A stretch of DNA of 52,287 nucleotides from an uncultured Bacteroidales bacterium (lineage in GTDB: Bacteria > Bacteroidota > Bacteroidia > Bacteroidales > Bacteroidaceae), in NCBI GenBank assembly GCA_902799655.1, contig CADCBH010000011.1, forward strand, positions 1 to 52,287, written 5' to 3'. The translations under genes and the position numbers were made by a program. The notes below the pieces were generated by a model that saw only the letters and a list, made by a program, of their open reading frames with translations, did no database searches and was not told the DNA's origin. Within the stretch, counting starts at the first letter, position 1, and every line of letters begins with the position of its first letter. Shown here piece after piece: positions 24,344 through 34,060 of this stretch.

Positions 24344-25849
24344 TCAGATGAAGTGGAAGGTACCCATCAGATAGACCAGGCCGAAGCCGAGAACCATGGA
24401 GATGATACCCATGATGATACCTACCTTCGACATGTCACTCTGCTTGACATAGCCCGTAGCGAAAGCCAAGGCATTCGGAGGCGTAGAGATGGGTAGAATC
24501 ATGGCGCTGGATGCTGCAATGGCCACACCGATGAGGACGGTACCCGTACCACCGATAGGATCGAGCTTGTCGCCCATAGCACCGCAGACCACAGCGAGGA
24601 TAGGCATCAGCAGCGCTGCTGTAGCAGAGTTTGAGATGAAGTTGCTCAGCAGGTAGCAGATGGCACCTCCGAAGATTAGGATGAACAGCGGCGAGAACTC
24701 ACCGAAGGGGATGCTCTCTACAGCATTGGCAGCCAGACCAGAGGCGTTCAGACCATAACCGAGGGCGAAACCACCGGCAACCATCCAGATAACACTCCAG
24801 TTGATCTGCTCCAAGTCGCGCTTATTGATGACACCCGTCAGGGCGAAGATACAGAATGGAATCATAGCCACCGTGTTGGCGTTGATGCCGGTGAAACGGT
24901 CAGAGAGCCAGAGTGCTACGGTGAGGATGAAGGTGAAGATAACCACCTTAGACTGGAAACCATGCTGCATATCACCGTCAATCTTCAGCTCGACAGTCTT
25001 CTGACTGAACGGGAAGAACTTCAGCAGCAGGCGCCAGCTGATGAACAGCAGGACTACCACCAGCGGGAACATGAACATCATCCACTGACCGAAGCCGAGA
25101 CCCATATTCAGGCCCTCAGGATCGTTGAGGTACTTCAGGGCGATGTTGTTGGGAGGGGTACCGATAGGCGTACCCATACCACCGAGGTTGGCAGCAACGG
25201 GGATAGACATAGCCAAGGCGATACGACCCTTACCCTCTGGGGGCAGCTGACGGAACACAGGCGTCAGGAAGGTCAGCATCATAGCAGCGGTGGCGGTGTT
25301 CGACACGAACATCGAGAACAGACCCGTCACGAGCAGGAAACCCAGCAACACCATCTCACTCTTCGTACCGAAGGGGCGGAGGAGCACTTTGGCCAGCTGT
25401 GCATCGAGACCGGTTTTCGTGGCAGCAATAGCCAACACGAAACCACCAATGAACAGCATGATGACTGGGTCTGCAAAGCAAGCCATTACACCCTTGTAAG
25501 AGAGCAGCTTGCCCACCTCCTCTTCGTTGACCATCGGTGAGATACCACTATCCGTACAGAATAGCAACATCATGACAATGATGGCAATGGACGTAGCCCA
25601 CGAGGAGACGATTTCGAGAATCCACATCAGCGTGGCAAAGGCAAAGATGGCAATGATACGCTGCTGAACCACTGTCAGATTTTGAATACCGTACCACTCT
25701 GACGGTATATTCCACAAAAACAAGGTGACGAAGGCGACTAACAGAATCTTCAGCAGACGTACGGTCGTATTCGACGGGTGGTACTTTCGCATGTGACGCA
25801 TCGAGTGATACGTCTCGACAAGATCAAATCCTTTATAATTATTGAACAT
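24344..25849 (-). CDS. SLC13/DASS-type anion (dicarboxylate) transporter
   Basis: A 501-residue inner-membrane transporter with roughly a dozen hydrophobic helices. Family traits are FVSNTATAAMMLTFLTPV in the first half and SNFISNSATAALLMPILAVV in the second, the two SNT-type motifs that bind sodium and the carboxylate. Members import succinate, malate or similar acids, or sulfate. A -7 element lies 27 bp upstream. The Nudix gene follows immediately. Confidence 0.92.
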   Translation of the reverse strand: MFNNYKGFDLVETYHSMRHMRKYHPSNTTVRLLKILLVAFVTLFLWNIPSEWYGIQNLTVVQQRIIAIFAFATLMWILEIVSSWATSIAIIVMMLLFCTDSGISPMVNEEEVGKLLSYKGVMACFADPVIMLFIGGFVLAIAATKTGLDAQLAKVLLRPFGTKSEMVLLGFLLVTGLFSMFVSNTATAAMMLTFLTPVFRQLPPEGKGRIALAMSIPVAANLGGMGTPIGTPPNNIALKYLNDPEGLNMGLGFGQWMMFMFPLVVVLLFISWRLLLKFFPFSQKTVELKIDGDMQHGFQSKVVIFTFILTVALWLSDRFTGINANTVAMIPFCIFALTGVINKRDLEQINWSVIWMVAGGFALGYGLNASGLAANAVESIPFGEFSPLFILIFGGAICYLLSNFISNSATAALLMPILAVVCGAMGDKLDPIGGTGTVLIGVAIAASSAMILPISTPPNALAFATGYVKQSDMSKVGIIMGIISMVLGFGLVYLMGTFHFI

Positions 25850-25875
25850 AGTTGGTTATGTGATTTTTTTCGTTC

Positions 25876-25883
25876 GCAAAGGT
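25876..25883 (-). promoter_or_regulatory. -7 element of the SLC13-Nudix operon (TACCTTTG)
   Basis: TACCTTTG on the - strand, 26 bp before the transporter start at 25849. A partial GAGAGTTAAGAG repeat lies just upstream (25894-25906) where the -33 element would be, and no TTTG is seen. Confidence 0.6.
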
Positions 25884-25954
25884 ACAAAAAAGTTGAGAGT
25901 TAAGAGCGAGGTAGAGGGCCCATTTTTGATTGAATGGTGTATAAATACACAAAT

Positions 25955-25975
25955 ACCCTTCGCAGTCGGAAGGGT
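25955..25975 (-). terminator. Hairpin after the GH43 gene
   Basis: ACCCTTC (25955-25961) pairs with GAAGGGT (25969-25975), 7-base loop. It lies 32 bp beyond the GH43 stop on the - strand and before the SLC13 promoter. U-tract is short in both directions; TTTTG follows on the + strand. Confidence 0.5.
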
Positions 25976-26007
25976 TTTGTATGATTTGTAATGTGGAGTT
26001 GACAAAA

Positions 26008-27642
26008 CTACTGGATGGTAAAGCTGTCGACATCGACATAGCCACCTGCCTTTTTCGTGGCGTAACAGAAGATGGCAAACTTGGAACCCATGAAGAAACG
26101 CTGCCAGTCGAAACGCATGCGATAGTCATTGGTGCCAATCTTCGTCCACTGCTCACCATCGAGGCTGTAGTAGAAGTTGGCAGCATCCTTGCCACCACGT
26201 TCGCCTGGACGGAAGTCACCATCAATGCGCAGCCATATCTTGGTGGCGTGAGGAGCCAACTTGGTGAGTGAGACACTCTCGACGACTTTCTCATCAACCT
26301 TAGTGACAGCTTTCTCGCGCTGAGTGAGCTGACAACTCTGCTCGCTCATCTCGAGGGTGACGGTCTTACCTGTCTTCTTGAGGGTCAAAGCACCCGTATC
26401 ACTGTTGAAAGCGGCAAAGCCAGCACAATCGCCATCCTTCATGTGGGCGAAGTCGAGAATAATAGAAGCGCTACAAGTAGGACCTTGCATGCGCTGTGTC
26501 AATGTGTTGGGTGCCAAATAGAGGTTGGGCACCACACGACGGGTCTTCAGACGCAGGAAGCCTGGGTGCTCGCTGAGCGACCATGCGGTATTGATGGGGT
26601 TATGGTTCCACTGCCAGTGGAGTCCTAATTTCTGAGAAGAGAAATCATCGCTGCAGACGATATGTTTCTCGGGTTCGCCACTGACCAGCGCACGCACTCT
26701 GGTGGGCACAAGCCCTTCCTCATCGCCCAACATAGGCCATCCGTCAATCCAGCGGCAAGGCGACAGCGTCAACACGCGACCTACACCGCCACGATCCTGA
26801 AACATGACGCCATACCAGTCGCCATCCTGAGAATCGACAATGGTACCCTGAGCCAGATGGGGGAAACCGCCAAAGGGTGACTCAAGAATGGTATTCTTCT
26901 CGTAGGGGCCACGGATATTCTTAGAACGGTAGCACACCTCACGACGGTGGCGACCAGGAGCATAGACGTGGGAAATCATCAAGAGATAGTAGCGACCATT
27001 GTGCTTGATCATGCGTGAGCCCTCCAACAAGCCGGTCTCGTCGGCCTCGCGCTGGAACAACTGGACATGTGAGCCTTCGATGACATCAGAGAGGTCACTC
27101 TTCAGTTCCATCATCTCGCCCGTCCCATAGATGACATATACACGATTGTCATCATCGAAGAATAGTGAGCAGTCATGGAAATGACGCATACGCGACACCA
27201 GTGTCCACTGTCCGGCAGGATCTTCGGCACTATAAATATAAGTATCGCCCATAGCACCAGCCTCATTAGGAGCAAAGAGCGCATAGAAGCGACCATTGTG
27301 GTATTTCAGCGAGGTAGCCCACTGACCACGACCATATACCGTACCTTCAAGGAGGTCGTATTTGGGCGAGTCGGTCAGACGATCATAGACATAGCCAATG
27401 GTCTCCCAGTTCTTCAAATCACGTGAGCGCATAATGGGCGCACCAGGCATGAGGTGCATGGTGGTGCTGACCAAATAGTAGGTGTCGCCTACGCGAATGA
27501 TATCGGGATCGGGCACATCGCCCCAAAGCATGGGATTCTCAACAAAAGCACCGATAGCGCTGCTGGAACGCTTTCCAGCAGCCGCTATGGTTACAAAACA
27601 AACTACTAATGATAATATTACTACTAAAACAAATCTTTTCAT
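26008..27642 (-). CDS. GH43 glycoside hydrolase with C-terminal beta-sandwich (arabinofuranosidase/xylosidase type)
   Basis: A 544-residue exported protein. The start at 27642 (MKRFVLVVILSLVVCF) gives a clean signal peptide; the longer frame to 27678 overlaps the promoter. The N-terminal five-bladed propeller begins NPMLWGDVPDPDIIRVGDTYYLVSTTMHLMP, the pattern of GH43 subfamily 12; Asp45 is the likely base, HDCSLFFDDD gives the middle Asp and LLEGSRMIKHNGRYY the acid Glu. Residues about 340-544 form the beta-sandwich with DGDCAGFAAFNSD. Members remove arabinose or xylose from decorated xylans. It is last in the hydrolase cluster and has its own -7 element, followed downstream by a hairpin. 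Confidence 0.88.
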   Translation of the reverse strand: MKRFVLVVILSLVVCFVTIAAAGKRSSSAIGAFVENPMLWGDVPDPDIIRVGDTYYLVSTTMHLMPGAPIMRSRDLKNWETIGYVYDRLTDSPKYDLLEGTVYGRGQWATSLKYHNGRFYALFAPNEAGAMGDTYIYSAEDPAGQWTLVSRMRHFHDCSLFFDDDNRVYVIYGTGEMMELKSDLSDVIEGSHVQLFQREADETGLLEGSRMIKHNGRYYLLMISHVYAPGRHRREVCYRSKNIRGPYEKNTILESPFGGFPHLAQGTIVDSQDGDWYGVMFQDRGGVGRVLTLSPCRWIDGWPMLGDEEGLVPTRVRALVSGEPEKHIVCSDDFSSQKLGLHWQWNHNPINTAWSLSEHPGFLRLKTRRVVPNLYLAPNTLTQRMQGPTCSASIILDFAHMKDGDCAGFAAFNSDTGALTLKKTGKTVTLEMSEQSCQLTQREKAVTKVDEKVVESVSLTKLAPHATKIWLRIDGDFRPGERGGKDAANFYYSLDGEQWTKIGTNDYRMRFDWQRFFMGSKFAIFCYATKKAGGYVDVDSFTIQ

Positions 27643-27667
27643 AACGAAAGTGGTGTAGTACCGAGTG

Positions 27668-27675
27668 CAAAGGTA
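27668..27675 (-). promoter_or_regulatory. -7 element for the GH43 gene (TACCTTTG)
   Basis: TACCTTTG on the - strand, 25 bp upstream of the start at 27642, within the spacer after GH97. No -33 TTTG at the usual distance. Confidence 0.55.
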
Positions 27676-27709
27676 CATACTTTTCCTGAAACTGGCTTTC
27701 TCATATGTT

Positions 27710-29524
27710 TCATCTATTTTTGTAAATGTAACAAAAGCCCCCTCGGGGTTGAAAAATAATAGTTTTTGGCATCTTTTTGAGTTGTTTTATGCGCCAACTG
27801 TGTGGTTTCCCTTCCTGATCGGTAAAGAGAATACCTGACTGATTATCAACGGGTAGCGTCACCTCTCTAACCTCATCGGAACCATTGATACCTGCCAAAT
27901 ACCATTTATTACCACTGCGACGAGCCATGATGACATATTCCCCCGGATAACCGGCAATCAGATGGGTCTCATCCCAAGCAGCAGGCAGCGTTGACAAGAA
28001 CTGCTGCACCTCCTGAGGCTGGGCAAGAAAGCTCTCAGGACGGTCTGCCAAGTGTTGCAGGCCACTCTCAAAGAGGACCGTCAAGGCGAGTTCATGACCA
28101 TGGGTAGTGATATGCGGATGTTGCGAGTCACTGAAGGTACAGGGCGTATAGTCCATCGGACCGATGACGTTGCGGGTAAAGGGCAACGTAGCATTATGAC
28201 AGGCTGCCTTATCAGTAAACGATGCTACGTTGTTATACCACTCCGCTCCGTAGACACCTTCTGTTGACATAAGGTTCGGCCAGGTACGCTGCCACCCACG
28301 AGGAATGGTAGCACCGTGGAAGTTGACGAGCAGATGGTGACGGGCAGCCGACTCCAGCAGGTCGAGTTGGAAGTCCATATTGCGCTGGTTGTCGCCAGAG
28401 AAGAAATCGATTTTCACACCTGCCACACCGATCTTCTCCAACCACGCAAATTCTTTCTCACGGTCTTCGGATTTGTTCAGACGGAACTTCGGTGTAGGAG
28501 CACCATCTACCCACCCTACCGATGAATTATACCAGATAAGCGGCTTAACCCCTTTTGACTTAGCGTAATTGACGGCATCCTCGATAGTCTTGCCCGCATT
28601 AGAAGCCAATTTATTCATCTCATCCCATTCAGCATCGATAAGCACGTAGGGAAGACGGAGCGTCTCCGCCATATCAACATATTTCTTGATGATGCTATAG
28701 TCGTTGGAACCATGGTTGTAAGCCCAGTATATCCAAGACACCACACCTGGCTGTATCCAACTGGTATCAGCTATCTTGCAGGGTTCGCTGACATCCGTAA
28801 TCAGCGTCGATTCCACCACATCAGCCAGTGTCCCGATAATCGCCACGCGCCAAGGTGTATGGTTAGGTGTCGTGTGGCCGACGGTTTCCCCAGCGACATG
28901 CTCTGCCTCCACTACGCGAAACATCTCACCATCGTTATAAAGACATGATGCACTCTGCCCATGCTCAATATTCGCCTCGGATATCAATACAAAAGTACCA
29001 TTAACAGGCTCCAACAACACCGGATATCCCCAACGATTGTTCCAACCTTCAGAAGATTTGAATATGCCGCTATACGAGGGTACCGGTTCCACCTTATAGG
29101 TGGTGGACAGGGGGAAGAAACCCTCATAGGAGTCACACCACTGCTGCATCCAGCGACGGGTACCTTCAGGGATACGGTAGGCGATAGAAGGCTGAGGGCT
29201 GACGGTTGATGTTCGCAAGGCGATACCGTCGTTATAAACACGGAGCACGGTAGAGCCAATCTGGTATTCGTTGGCCTCGTTGGTACAGTGGCTACGTTTA
29301 CCCGTCAGCATCTGGTAGTCGGTCTTGATACGCTGTGTCAGCATAACAGCAGCGGTGGCATCGACACCAGCCTCAGCGATGTCGAGCACCTGCTGCTTCT
29401 CATAACATACTTTCAAAGCGTGACCATCTACAGTCACTGTTATCTTACCATTGGGCGAGGTCATCGGAGCTGCCATTGCTCCCACGGCCACCATCAGGAA
29501 TAGCTGAATGAATAGTTGTCTCAT
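27710..29524 (-). CDS. GH97 glycoside hydrolase, retaining type (alpha-galactosidase candidate)
   Basis: A 604-residue exported enzyme with a signal peptide (1-18), an N-terminal beta-sandwich starting with MTSPNGKITVTV and a TIM barrel with SWIYWAYNHGSNDYSIIKKYVDMA, VLIDAEWDE and GVKIDFFSGDNQ. The Asp in KIDFF sits where retaining GH97 alpha-galactosidases carry the nucleophile; inverting alpha-glucosidases such as SusB lack it. LVNFHGATIPRGWQRTWPNLMSTEGVYGAEW is typical of the family. At 604 residues it is slightly short. In a xylan or xyloglucan context it would remove alpha-galactose side groups. It starts 27 bp after the cation transporter gene. Confidence 0.9.
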   Translation of the reverse strand: MRQLFIQLFLMVAVGAMAAPMTSPNGKITVTVDGHALKVCYEKQQVLDIAEAGVDATAAVMLTQRIKTDYQMLTGKRSHCTNEANEYQIGSTVLRVYNDGIALRTSTVSPQPSIAYRIPEGTRRWMQQWCDSYEGFFPLSTTYKVEPVPSYSGIFKSSEGWNNRWGYPVLLEPVNGTFVLISEANIEHGQSASCLYNDGEMFRVVEAEHVAGETVGHTTPNHTPWRVAIIGTLADVVESTLITDVSEPCKIADTSWIQPGVVSWIYWAYNHGSNDYSIIKKYVDMAETLRLPYVLIDAEWDEMNKLASNAGKTIEDAVNYAKSKGVKPLIWYNSSVGWVDGAPTPKFRLNKSEDREKEFAWLEKIGVAGVKIDFFSGDNQRNMDFQLDLLESAARHHLLVNFHGATIPRGWQRTWPNLMSTEGVYGAEWYNNVASFTDKAACHNATLPFTRNVIGPMDYTPCTFSDSQHPHITTHGHELALTVLFESGLQHLADRPESFLAQPQEVQQFLSTLPAAWDETHLIAGYPGEYVIMARRSGNKWYLAGINGSDEVREVTLPVDNQSGILFTDQEGKPHSWRIKQLKKMPKTIIFQPRGGFCYIYKNR

Positions 29525-29551
29525 TGGGCATTATCTTTTATAATTATCTTA

Positions 29552-30433
29552 TTATCGTGGTTCTACATGCACGGCAATATGGGTTTCCATACCATAACGA
29601 CTACGCAACAACTGCTCCACTTCCGAGGCTTTGTCGTGGGCCTCACGCAGAGTAATATCGGCATCCATGAGGATGTGCAGTTCGATGGCATAGTGGTTAC
29701 CAATGCGACGGGTACGAAGGGCATGCGGCATGTTCACGCCATCGACAGACCCAGCCAGTTGGAGTATCTCTTCCTCCACCTCGTCGGGTAAGGACTGCTC
29801 CAATAGGTCGCCAATACCACGACGCAGGAGTTCGATAGCCACTTTGACGATAAACAGACCCACGATGACAGAAGCCACAGGGTCGAGTACCGTCCAACGC
29901 TGACCAAGGAAGATGGCACCACCGATACCGATGGCCGTACCAACAGATGACAGGGCATCACTGCGATGATGCCACGCATTAGCCTCAACAGCCTGCGACT
30001 GCAACTGACGGGCCTTGACCATCGAATAATGGTAGACTGCCTCCTTCAAGACAATCGACAGCAGAGCAGCCCATAGCGCTAACATTCCTGGTGCCTCCAA
30101 CTGTTCACCACCTGCCCAGGCGACAATCTTCATGATACCGTCATAGAGAATGCCGACAGCTACCACCAACAATGCCACGCCGATGATGGTCATCGCCAGC
30201 GTCTCGTACTTGCCGTGACCATAGTCGTGCGACTTATCCTGCGGCTTACCGCTGATGTGCACAAAGACAATGACGATGATATCCGTGATGAAATCGCTGA
30301 GTGAATGGACGGCATCGGCCACCATAGCAGCACTATGGCCAAGGATGCCTGCCACGAACTTGAAGACGAGCAGCACCACATTGACCAACCCGCCCACCAG
30401 TGTCACCTGATATATCTCTTTCCGTCTTTCCAT
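29552..30433 (-). CDS. Cation diffusion facilitator family transporter
   Basis: A 293-residue CDF protein. It has six predicted membrane helices, HSLSD (43-47) plus Asp51 in helix 2 and His155-x3-Asp159 (AWHHRSDA) in helix 5, the four-residue zinc/iron/manganese site, and a C-terminal cytoplasmic domain with histidines near the end. Members export Zn, Fe or Mn using the proton gradient. It is separated by only 4 bp from the TlpA-like gene upstream and 27 bp from GH97, so it lies inside the hydrolase operon, an unexpected position for a metal exporter. Confidence 0.93.
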   Translation of the reverse strand: MERRKEIYQVTLVGGLVNVVLLVFKFVAGILGHSAAMVADAVHSLSDFITDIIVIVFVHISGKPQDKSHDYGHGKYETLAMTIIGVALLVVAVGILYDGIMKIVAWAGGEQLEAPGMLALWAALLSIVLKEAVYHYSMVKARQLQSQAVEANAWHHRSDALSSVGTAIGIGGAIFLGQRWTVLDPVASVIVGLFIVKVAIELLRRGIGDLLEQSLPDEVEEEILQLAGSVDGVNMPHALRTRRIGNHYAIELHILMDADITLREAHDKASEVEQLLRSRYGMETHIAVHVEPR

Positions 30434-30437
30434 CGTT

Positions 30438-32825
30438 TTATTTCATCTGCTGCAACAACCGTGCCAGTTCTTCGAGGTGATAGGGATTAATATTAATATC
30501 AAGTAGTTCCCCATTGCGGTTGAAGAGCTTGTAGGTGGGGAAGCTATGAACGTTTAGATAGCGCTCGATAGCATCCTGCTGACCTGAGGGCAGGTTGTAG
30601 TGAGCCACGTTGGGACCGCTGACGTTATACTCCTTGATGACGTTCTCCCATGAGTCCTTTGGACTACGATTGGCCAGATAGAGATACTGAATGTCATAGT
30701 CCTTCAGAAGGGCGTACTCCTCGGTAGAGTGGCTGAGAGCTTCCTTGCAAGGGCTGCACCACGTGCCCCAGATATCCAAAAGTACAAACTTGCCCTTATA
30801 AGGTTCGAGAATCTTCTTCAGCAATGCCTCACCCTCAGAGATGTTAGCAAGATCATCGGATGACTTGAGCACCAACTTGTCGAACTCGCGGTTCTCGATG
30901 GCCAGATAGTGGTCGTTCTGCTTCTCAATCATGGCGATGCAGACGGGATTGTGTATCATCACCTTGACGGTGTCCAAGACATTGGGCAGCAGCGAAGTGC
31001 GATCGTGGTCAATATGGTTGAGAGCCTGTCGACCAAGCCAGAGGTCCTTGATAAACGGGTCCGCACCGAGTGAGTCGAGTGTCAGGACATGTTGTTTCAG
31101 GGTGTTGATGAGCATACCGCCATTGACAATCTTACAGGCTCTCGGAGAGTTAACTATCTTGTCTACCTCTTTGATCAAGTCGGCATTCAACGAATCAAGT
31201 TCACGGGATTTGCGTATCTTGTCGTCGAGGGTGGGTTCAGCCTCGATGAGGGGCGAGACTTCGTCTGCCCATTTCTTCCAACGCGTAAGCAGTGCCAGTT
31301 CCTCGTCGTTGGTGGCAAATTCCTTGTAGTTGTCACGGAGACTGTAAGCAAACACGGAGTTTCGTGCCTGTGCGGCATCGTCCAGATAGTCGTTCAGGAA
31401 TCCACCGAGGTCGCGGTGCAACGTATAGGGTTTTTCTATTTTCGTCCAGAACGTGTCGTAGGCATAACGGCGGGCATGGTCAGAGAGTTGTAGACCTTTG
31501 GCGCGGAAGCGGGCCTGTCCAAAGGCGCGTGCCTGCTGCATCAGCGTATTGCCTTTTCTGTAGAGGTTGAAGCGGGTGGAGAGCGTAGGATGAAGCTCAC
31601 AGAGCGCGTCGATGTTGGCGAAATGTGTCTTGAGAAAACTATCGACAGAGGCGACGTATGGTTCAAAGAGTTCCGCAGCTCCTTTGCCGGCAGTCTCCGC
31701 TCCGTCATACAAATTGATGGTCTTCCAGTCGAGGGGATATTTAAAGAGTTCGTTCTGCAGGCGGCAGTCGTCGCCCATGAACAGACGGCGTCCCTCCTTG
31801 AAGTCGTAGAGCAGGAAGTAGGTCTTGCCAGGCTCGAACATCGTACGGATAAAGCAGCGCTGCCAGTCGATAAAGAACTCCGTACTGTTCAAGACGGGAA
31901 TTTTTACCGTGAAGCGTCCCTGTTCGTCAAGTTCGGCATAGGCAGACTTCTGTTCGTCCGTATAGAGGTCCTGATAACCGAAATCAAGAGTCTTCAGCTG
32001 CTTGAAAAACTCCGGCATATCCTTGATCCAACCAACGACGGTGATGGTATTCTCCTTGTAGCCAGAGTCCACAAAGTCTGTACGGGTATCCTTCGTGGGA
32101 CAATCAGGCAGGAAACGACTGGTAATCATCGAATACACAGCCTTATTGTTACCAATCTGTATCGTGCGCATACCTTTCTTATCCTTACCGATGGCAACCT
32201 TCAGTTCCTCACTGCCATTGGTCATGACAATGGTGGCCTCGCCTGTTTTCTGGTTCACGTCGCACTGCTTGTAGTTCCAGAACTTACAGTCGTAGATGGC
32301 ACAATCCTCGAAGAATGCAATCTTCCAATCGCCTTGATTGTCGCGCCAGTAGGAAGGGAAGAGTTGCTTCCAACGCACCTCCACCGGTTTGATACCTTTG
32401 ATCTGAAAAGCGCCCTGTCCGTCGCCCTCAATGAAGTCGAACACCTTGGTGTCCTTAGGCAGTGGCGGGAAGTGGAACGCCATATCGAGCTTGCCGTCCT
32501 TGTTGGTATCAAGGTGTTTGTTGAGTTCTATGCCATCGGCAGACGTGATGGTATAGCGTTGTTCACCCACCTTCAGATAGGTGTCGCCAGCAAACTGGAA
32601 CCAAAAGTGGTCAGGATAGTCCGAACGCTGCAGGGCGGTGATATACACCACAGTCTCGTTGTCCTTCAACTCCACCTTCGTCACGTCGAGGGCGAGATTG
32701 AAGTACCCGTCGCCGTTACTGTTTCCATACTCAATGGTGGGCTGTTCCCACACGATTGTTTTCTCTTTCGCCTGTCCCGTCATAACGACGAGGCCCATCA
32801 GGATGGTTGTTAATAGTTTCTTCAT
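30438..32825 (-). CDS. Exported TlpA-like thioredoxin-fold protein with large N-terminal region
   Basis: A 795-residue secreted protein (signal peptide 1-19). The C-terminal 130 residues form a TlpA/ResA-like thioredoxin domain: KFVLLDIWGTWCSPCKEAL with the redox pair Cys690 and Cys693, cis-proline segment FPTYKLF. The long N-terminal portion is not recognised; it contains several Cys residues (for example CAIYDCKFWNYKQCD) that could be the disulfide partners. It is flanked by the CE15-type gene (20 bp) and the CDF gene (4 bp), so it is part of the hemicellulose operon, perhaps keeping periplasmic or surface proteins correctly disulfide-bonded. Confidence 0.82.
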   Translation of the reverse strand: MKKLLTTILMGLVVMTGQAKEKTIVWEQPTIEYGNSNGDGYFNLALDVTKVELKDNETVVYITALQRSDYPDHFWFQFAGDTYLKVGEQRYTITSADGIELNKHLDTNKDGKLDMAFHFPPLPKDTKVFDFIEGDGQGAFQIKGIKPVEVRWKQLFPSYWRDNQGDWKIAFFEDCAIYDCKFWNYKQCDVNQKTGEATIVMTNGSEELKVAIGKDKKGMRTIQIGNNKAVYSMITSRFLPDCPTKDTRTDFVDSGYKENTITVVGWIKDMPEFFKQLKTLDFGYQDLYTDEQKSAYAELDEQGRFTVKIPVLNSTEFFIDWQRCFIRTMFEPGKTYFLLYDFKEGRRLFMGDDCRLQNELFKYPLDWKTINLYDGAETAGKGAAELFEPYVASVDSFLKTHFANIDALCELHPTLSTRFNLYRKGNTLMQQARAFGQARFRAKGLQLSDHARRYAYDTFWTKIEKPYTLHRDLGGFLNDYLDDAAQARNSVFAYSLRDNYKEFATNDEELALLTRWKKWADEVSPLIEAEPTLDDKIRKSRELDSLNADLIKEVDKIVNSPRACKIVNGGMLINTLKQHVLTLDSLGADPFIKDLWLGRQALNHIDHDRTSLLPNVLDTVKVMIHNPVCIAMIEKQNDHYLAIENREFDKLVLKSSDDLANISEGEALLKKILEPYKGKFVLLDIWGTWCSPCKEALSHSTEEYALLKDYDIQYLYLANRSPKDSWENVIKEYNVSGPNVAHYNLPSGQQDAIERYLNVHSFPTYKLFNRNGELLDININPYHLEELARLLQQMK

Positions 32826-32845
32826 AAATTATTACCCGTGAGTCC

Positions 32846-34033
32846 TTATAAATCTTCAACTCTTTTTATGTTATATGTATTCACATCACGACCTAACAGG
32901 AAACGGTCGATGAAAGCCTGCACCTCAGGGTATTGTGTCTCGGGCAAGCGACAATGACCATGCTTGCCGACAATACTCCACCCCATGCGGTCAGCAATGC
33001 CGAAGTGTTCCCACACCTTCTTGGCAGCCTCAGCAGAGGATAGCATCGAACCATCAGCCAGCCACTCGTAATCGGGGTTACCCAGCAACAGCAGAGCGCG
33101 TGGACAAATCATCGCACAGAGTTCGTGCTGGTCGTAAGGCAGTCGATAGACGCTATCTCCACGGAAGTTCTCCTTCTGACTCTCCAAGAACCAGTGGTAG
33201 TCAGTCTTGTCGATATCTTCCAGATTCTTGCCTGCGAGAGTCAACTCGTGCGACTTGCGCCAGGCAGCAGCACCGCCACCACCTGGTTCCTGAGCGATAG
33301 TCAGGGCAATACGCTCGTCGAAGGCACCACAATATAGTGCCATCTTTCCGGCATACGAGCACCCAGTCACACCGATATGCTTCGTATCAATCTTTGTCAC
33401 CTCCGGACCCAACAGCTGAAGTCCGTCAATCAGGCGGCTCATTCCCCATGCCCACTCACTATAAGCACCATTGTCCTTCAGTTGGGGATAAAGTCGATCG
33501 AAATGGTGCTCACCACGATCGTGATGCTTGCCAAACTGTTTGTAGTCATTGACCTGTGCCGAGACAAAAGTGGCAGTGGCAATAGGTCTATCCTCAAAGA
33601 GCTGACGAGGTAGCGCTATCATGTCAGTACCTATCATCAGTGCATAGGGAGCCTGACCTGTCTTCGGATAGCGGATATAAGACTTCAGCGTCAACACTTC
33701 CTGACCAACAGTAACGTCGACAACAAGTGTATCATCCTCTATACGAGCCTTCACCTGACTAGCCTTTACGGCAGGTTTTATACCAATACCATAGTGCTGA
33801 ATTAGGTGACCGATGTCACTACGGCGCTTCGACCAATCACTGAAAGAGGTGACACTCTCCAAGGCATCGGGCAATTCTCGGATGATAGGCAATTGGTCTG
33901 CAGCAGGCATCTCAGGAACAGCAAACTGACTCCCCGTGTGTTCTGCATCATACACCAAGGGGATGACCGGCTTCTGCGACCATCCTGCGAGAAATGTTAA
34001 GGATAGGAATATGGTTGATAATAGTTTCTTCAT
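32846..34033 (-). CDS. CE15-type alpha/beta hydrolase (glucuronoyl esterase-like)
   Basis: A 395-residue exported esterase. The segment HIGVTGCSYAGKMALYCGAFDERIALTIAQEPGGGGAAAWR is the CE15 signature, with Ser226 as nucleophile, Glu249 in QEPGGGG and His358 or His360 in VGKHGHCRLP. CE15 enzymes split the ester between glucuronoxylan and lignin alcohols. In classic members the residue after the nucleophile Ser is Arg of the oxyanion hole (GCSRxGK); here it is Tyr227. A similar acetyl esterase function is therefore possible. Signal peptide 1-19. It lies between the double-esterase gene and the TlpA-like gene in the same operon. Confidence 0.82.
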   Translation of the reverse strand: MKKLLSTIFLSLTFLAGWSQKPVIPLVYDAEHTGSQFAVPEMPAADQLPIIRELPDALESVTSFSDWSKRRSDIGHLIQHYGIGIKPAVKASQVKARIEDDTLVVDVTVGQEVLTLKSYIRYPKTGQAPYALMIGTDMIALPRQLFEDRPIATATFVSAQVNDYKQFGKHHDRGEHHFDRLYPQLKDNGAYSEWAWGMSRLIDGLQLLGPEVTKIDTKHIGVTGCSYAGKMALYCGAFDERIALTIAQEPGGGGAAAWRKSHELTLAGKNLEDIDKTDYHWFLESQKENFRGDSVYRLPYDQHELCAMICPRALLLLGNPDYEWLADGSMLSSAEAAKKVWEHFGIADRMGWSIVGKHGHCRLPETQYPEVQAFIDRFLLGRDVNTYNIKRVEDL

Positions 34034-34060
34034 GATTGTCTGATATATTAAAATGGTTAT

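Noticed and set aside
27733-27749. AAAAGCCCCCTCGGGG at the GH97 3' end, 16 bases identical to the GC-palindromic repeat in the tandem GH43 gene
   Set aside because: It encodes PRGGF, a normal ending for such beta-sandwich enzymes, so chance or codon bias explains it well enough.
31590-32813. A 407-codon + strand open frame opposite the TlpA-like gene
   Set aside because: It is the mirror of the well-supported thioredoxin-fold gene, with no start signals and hydrophobic nonsense composition.
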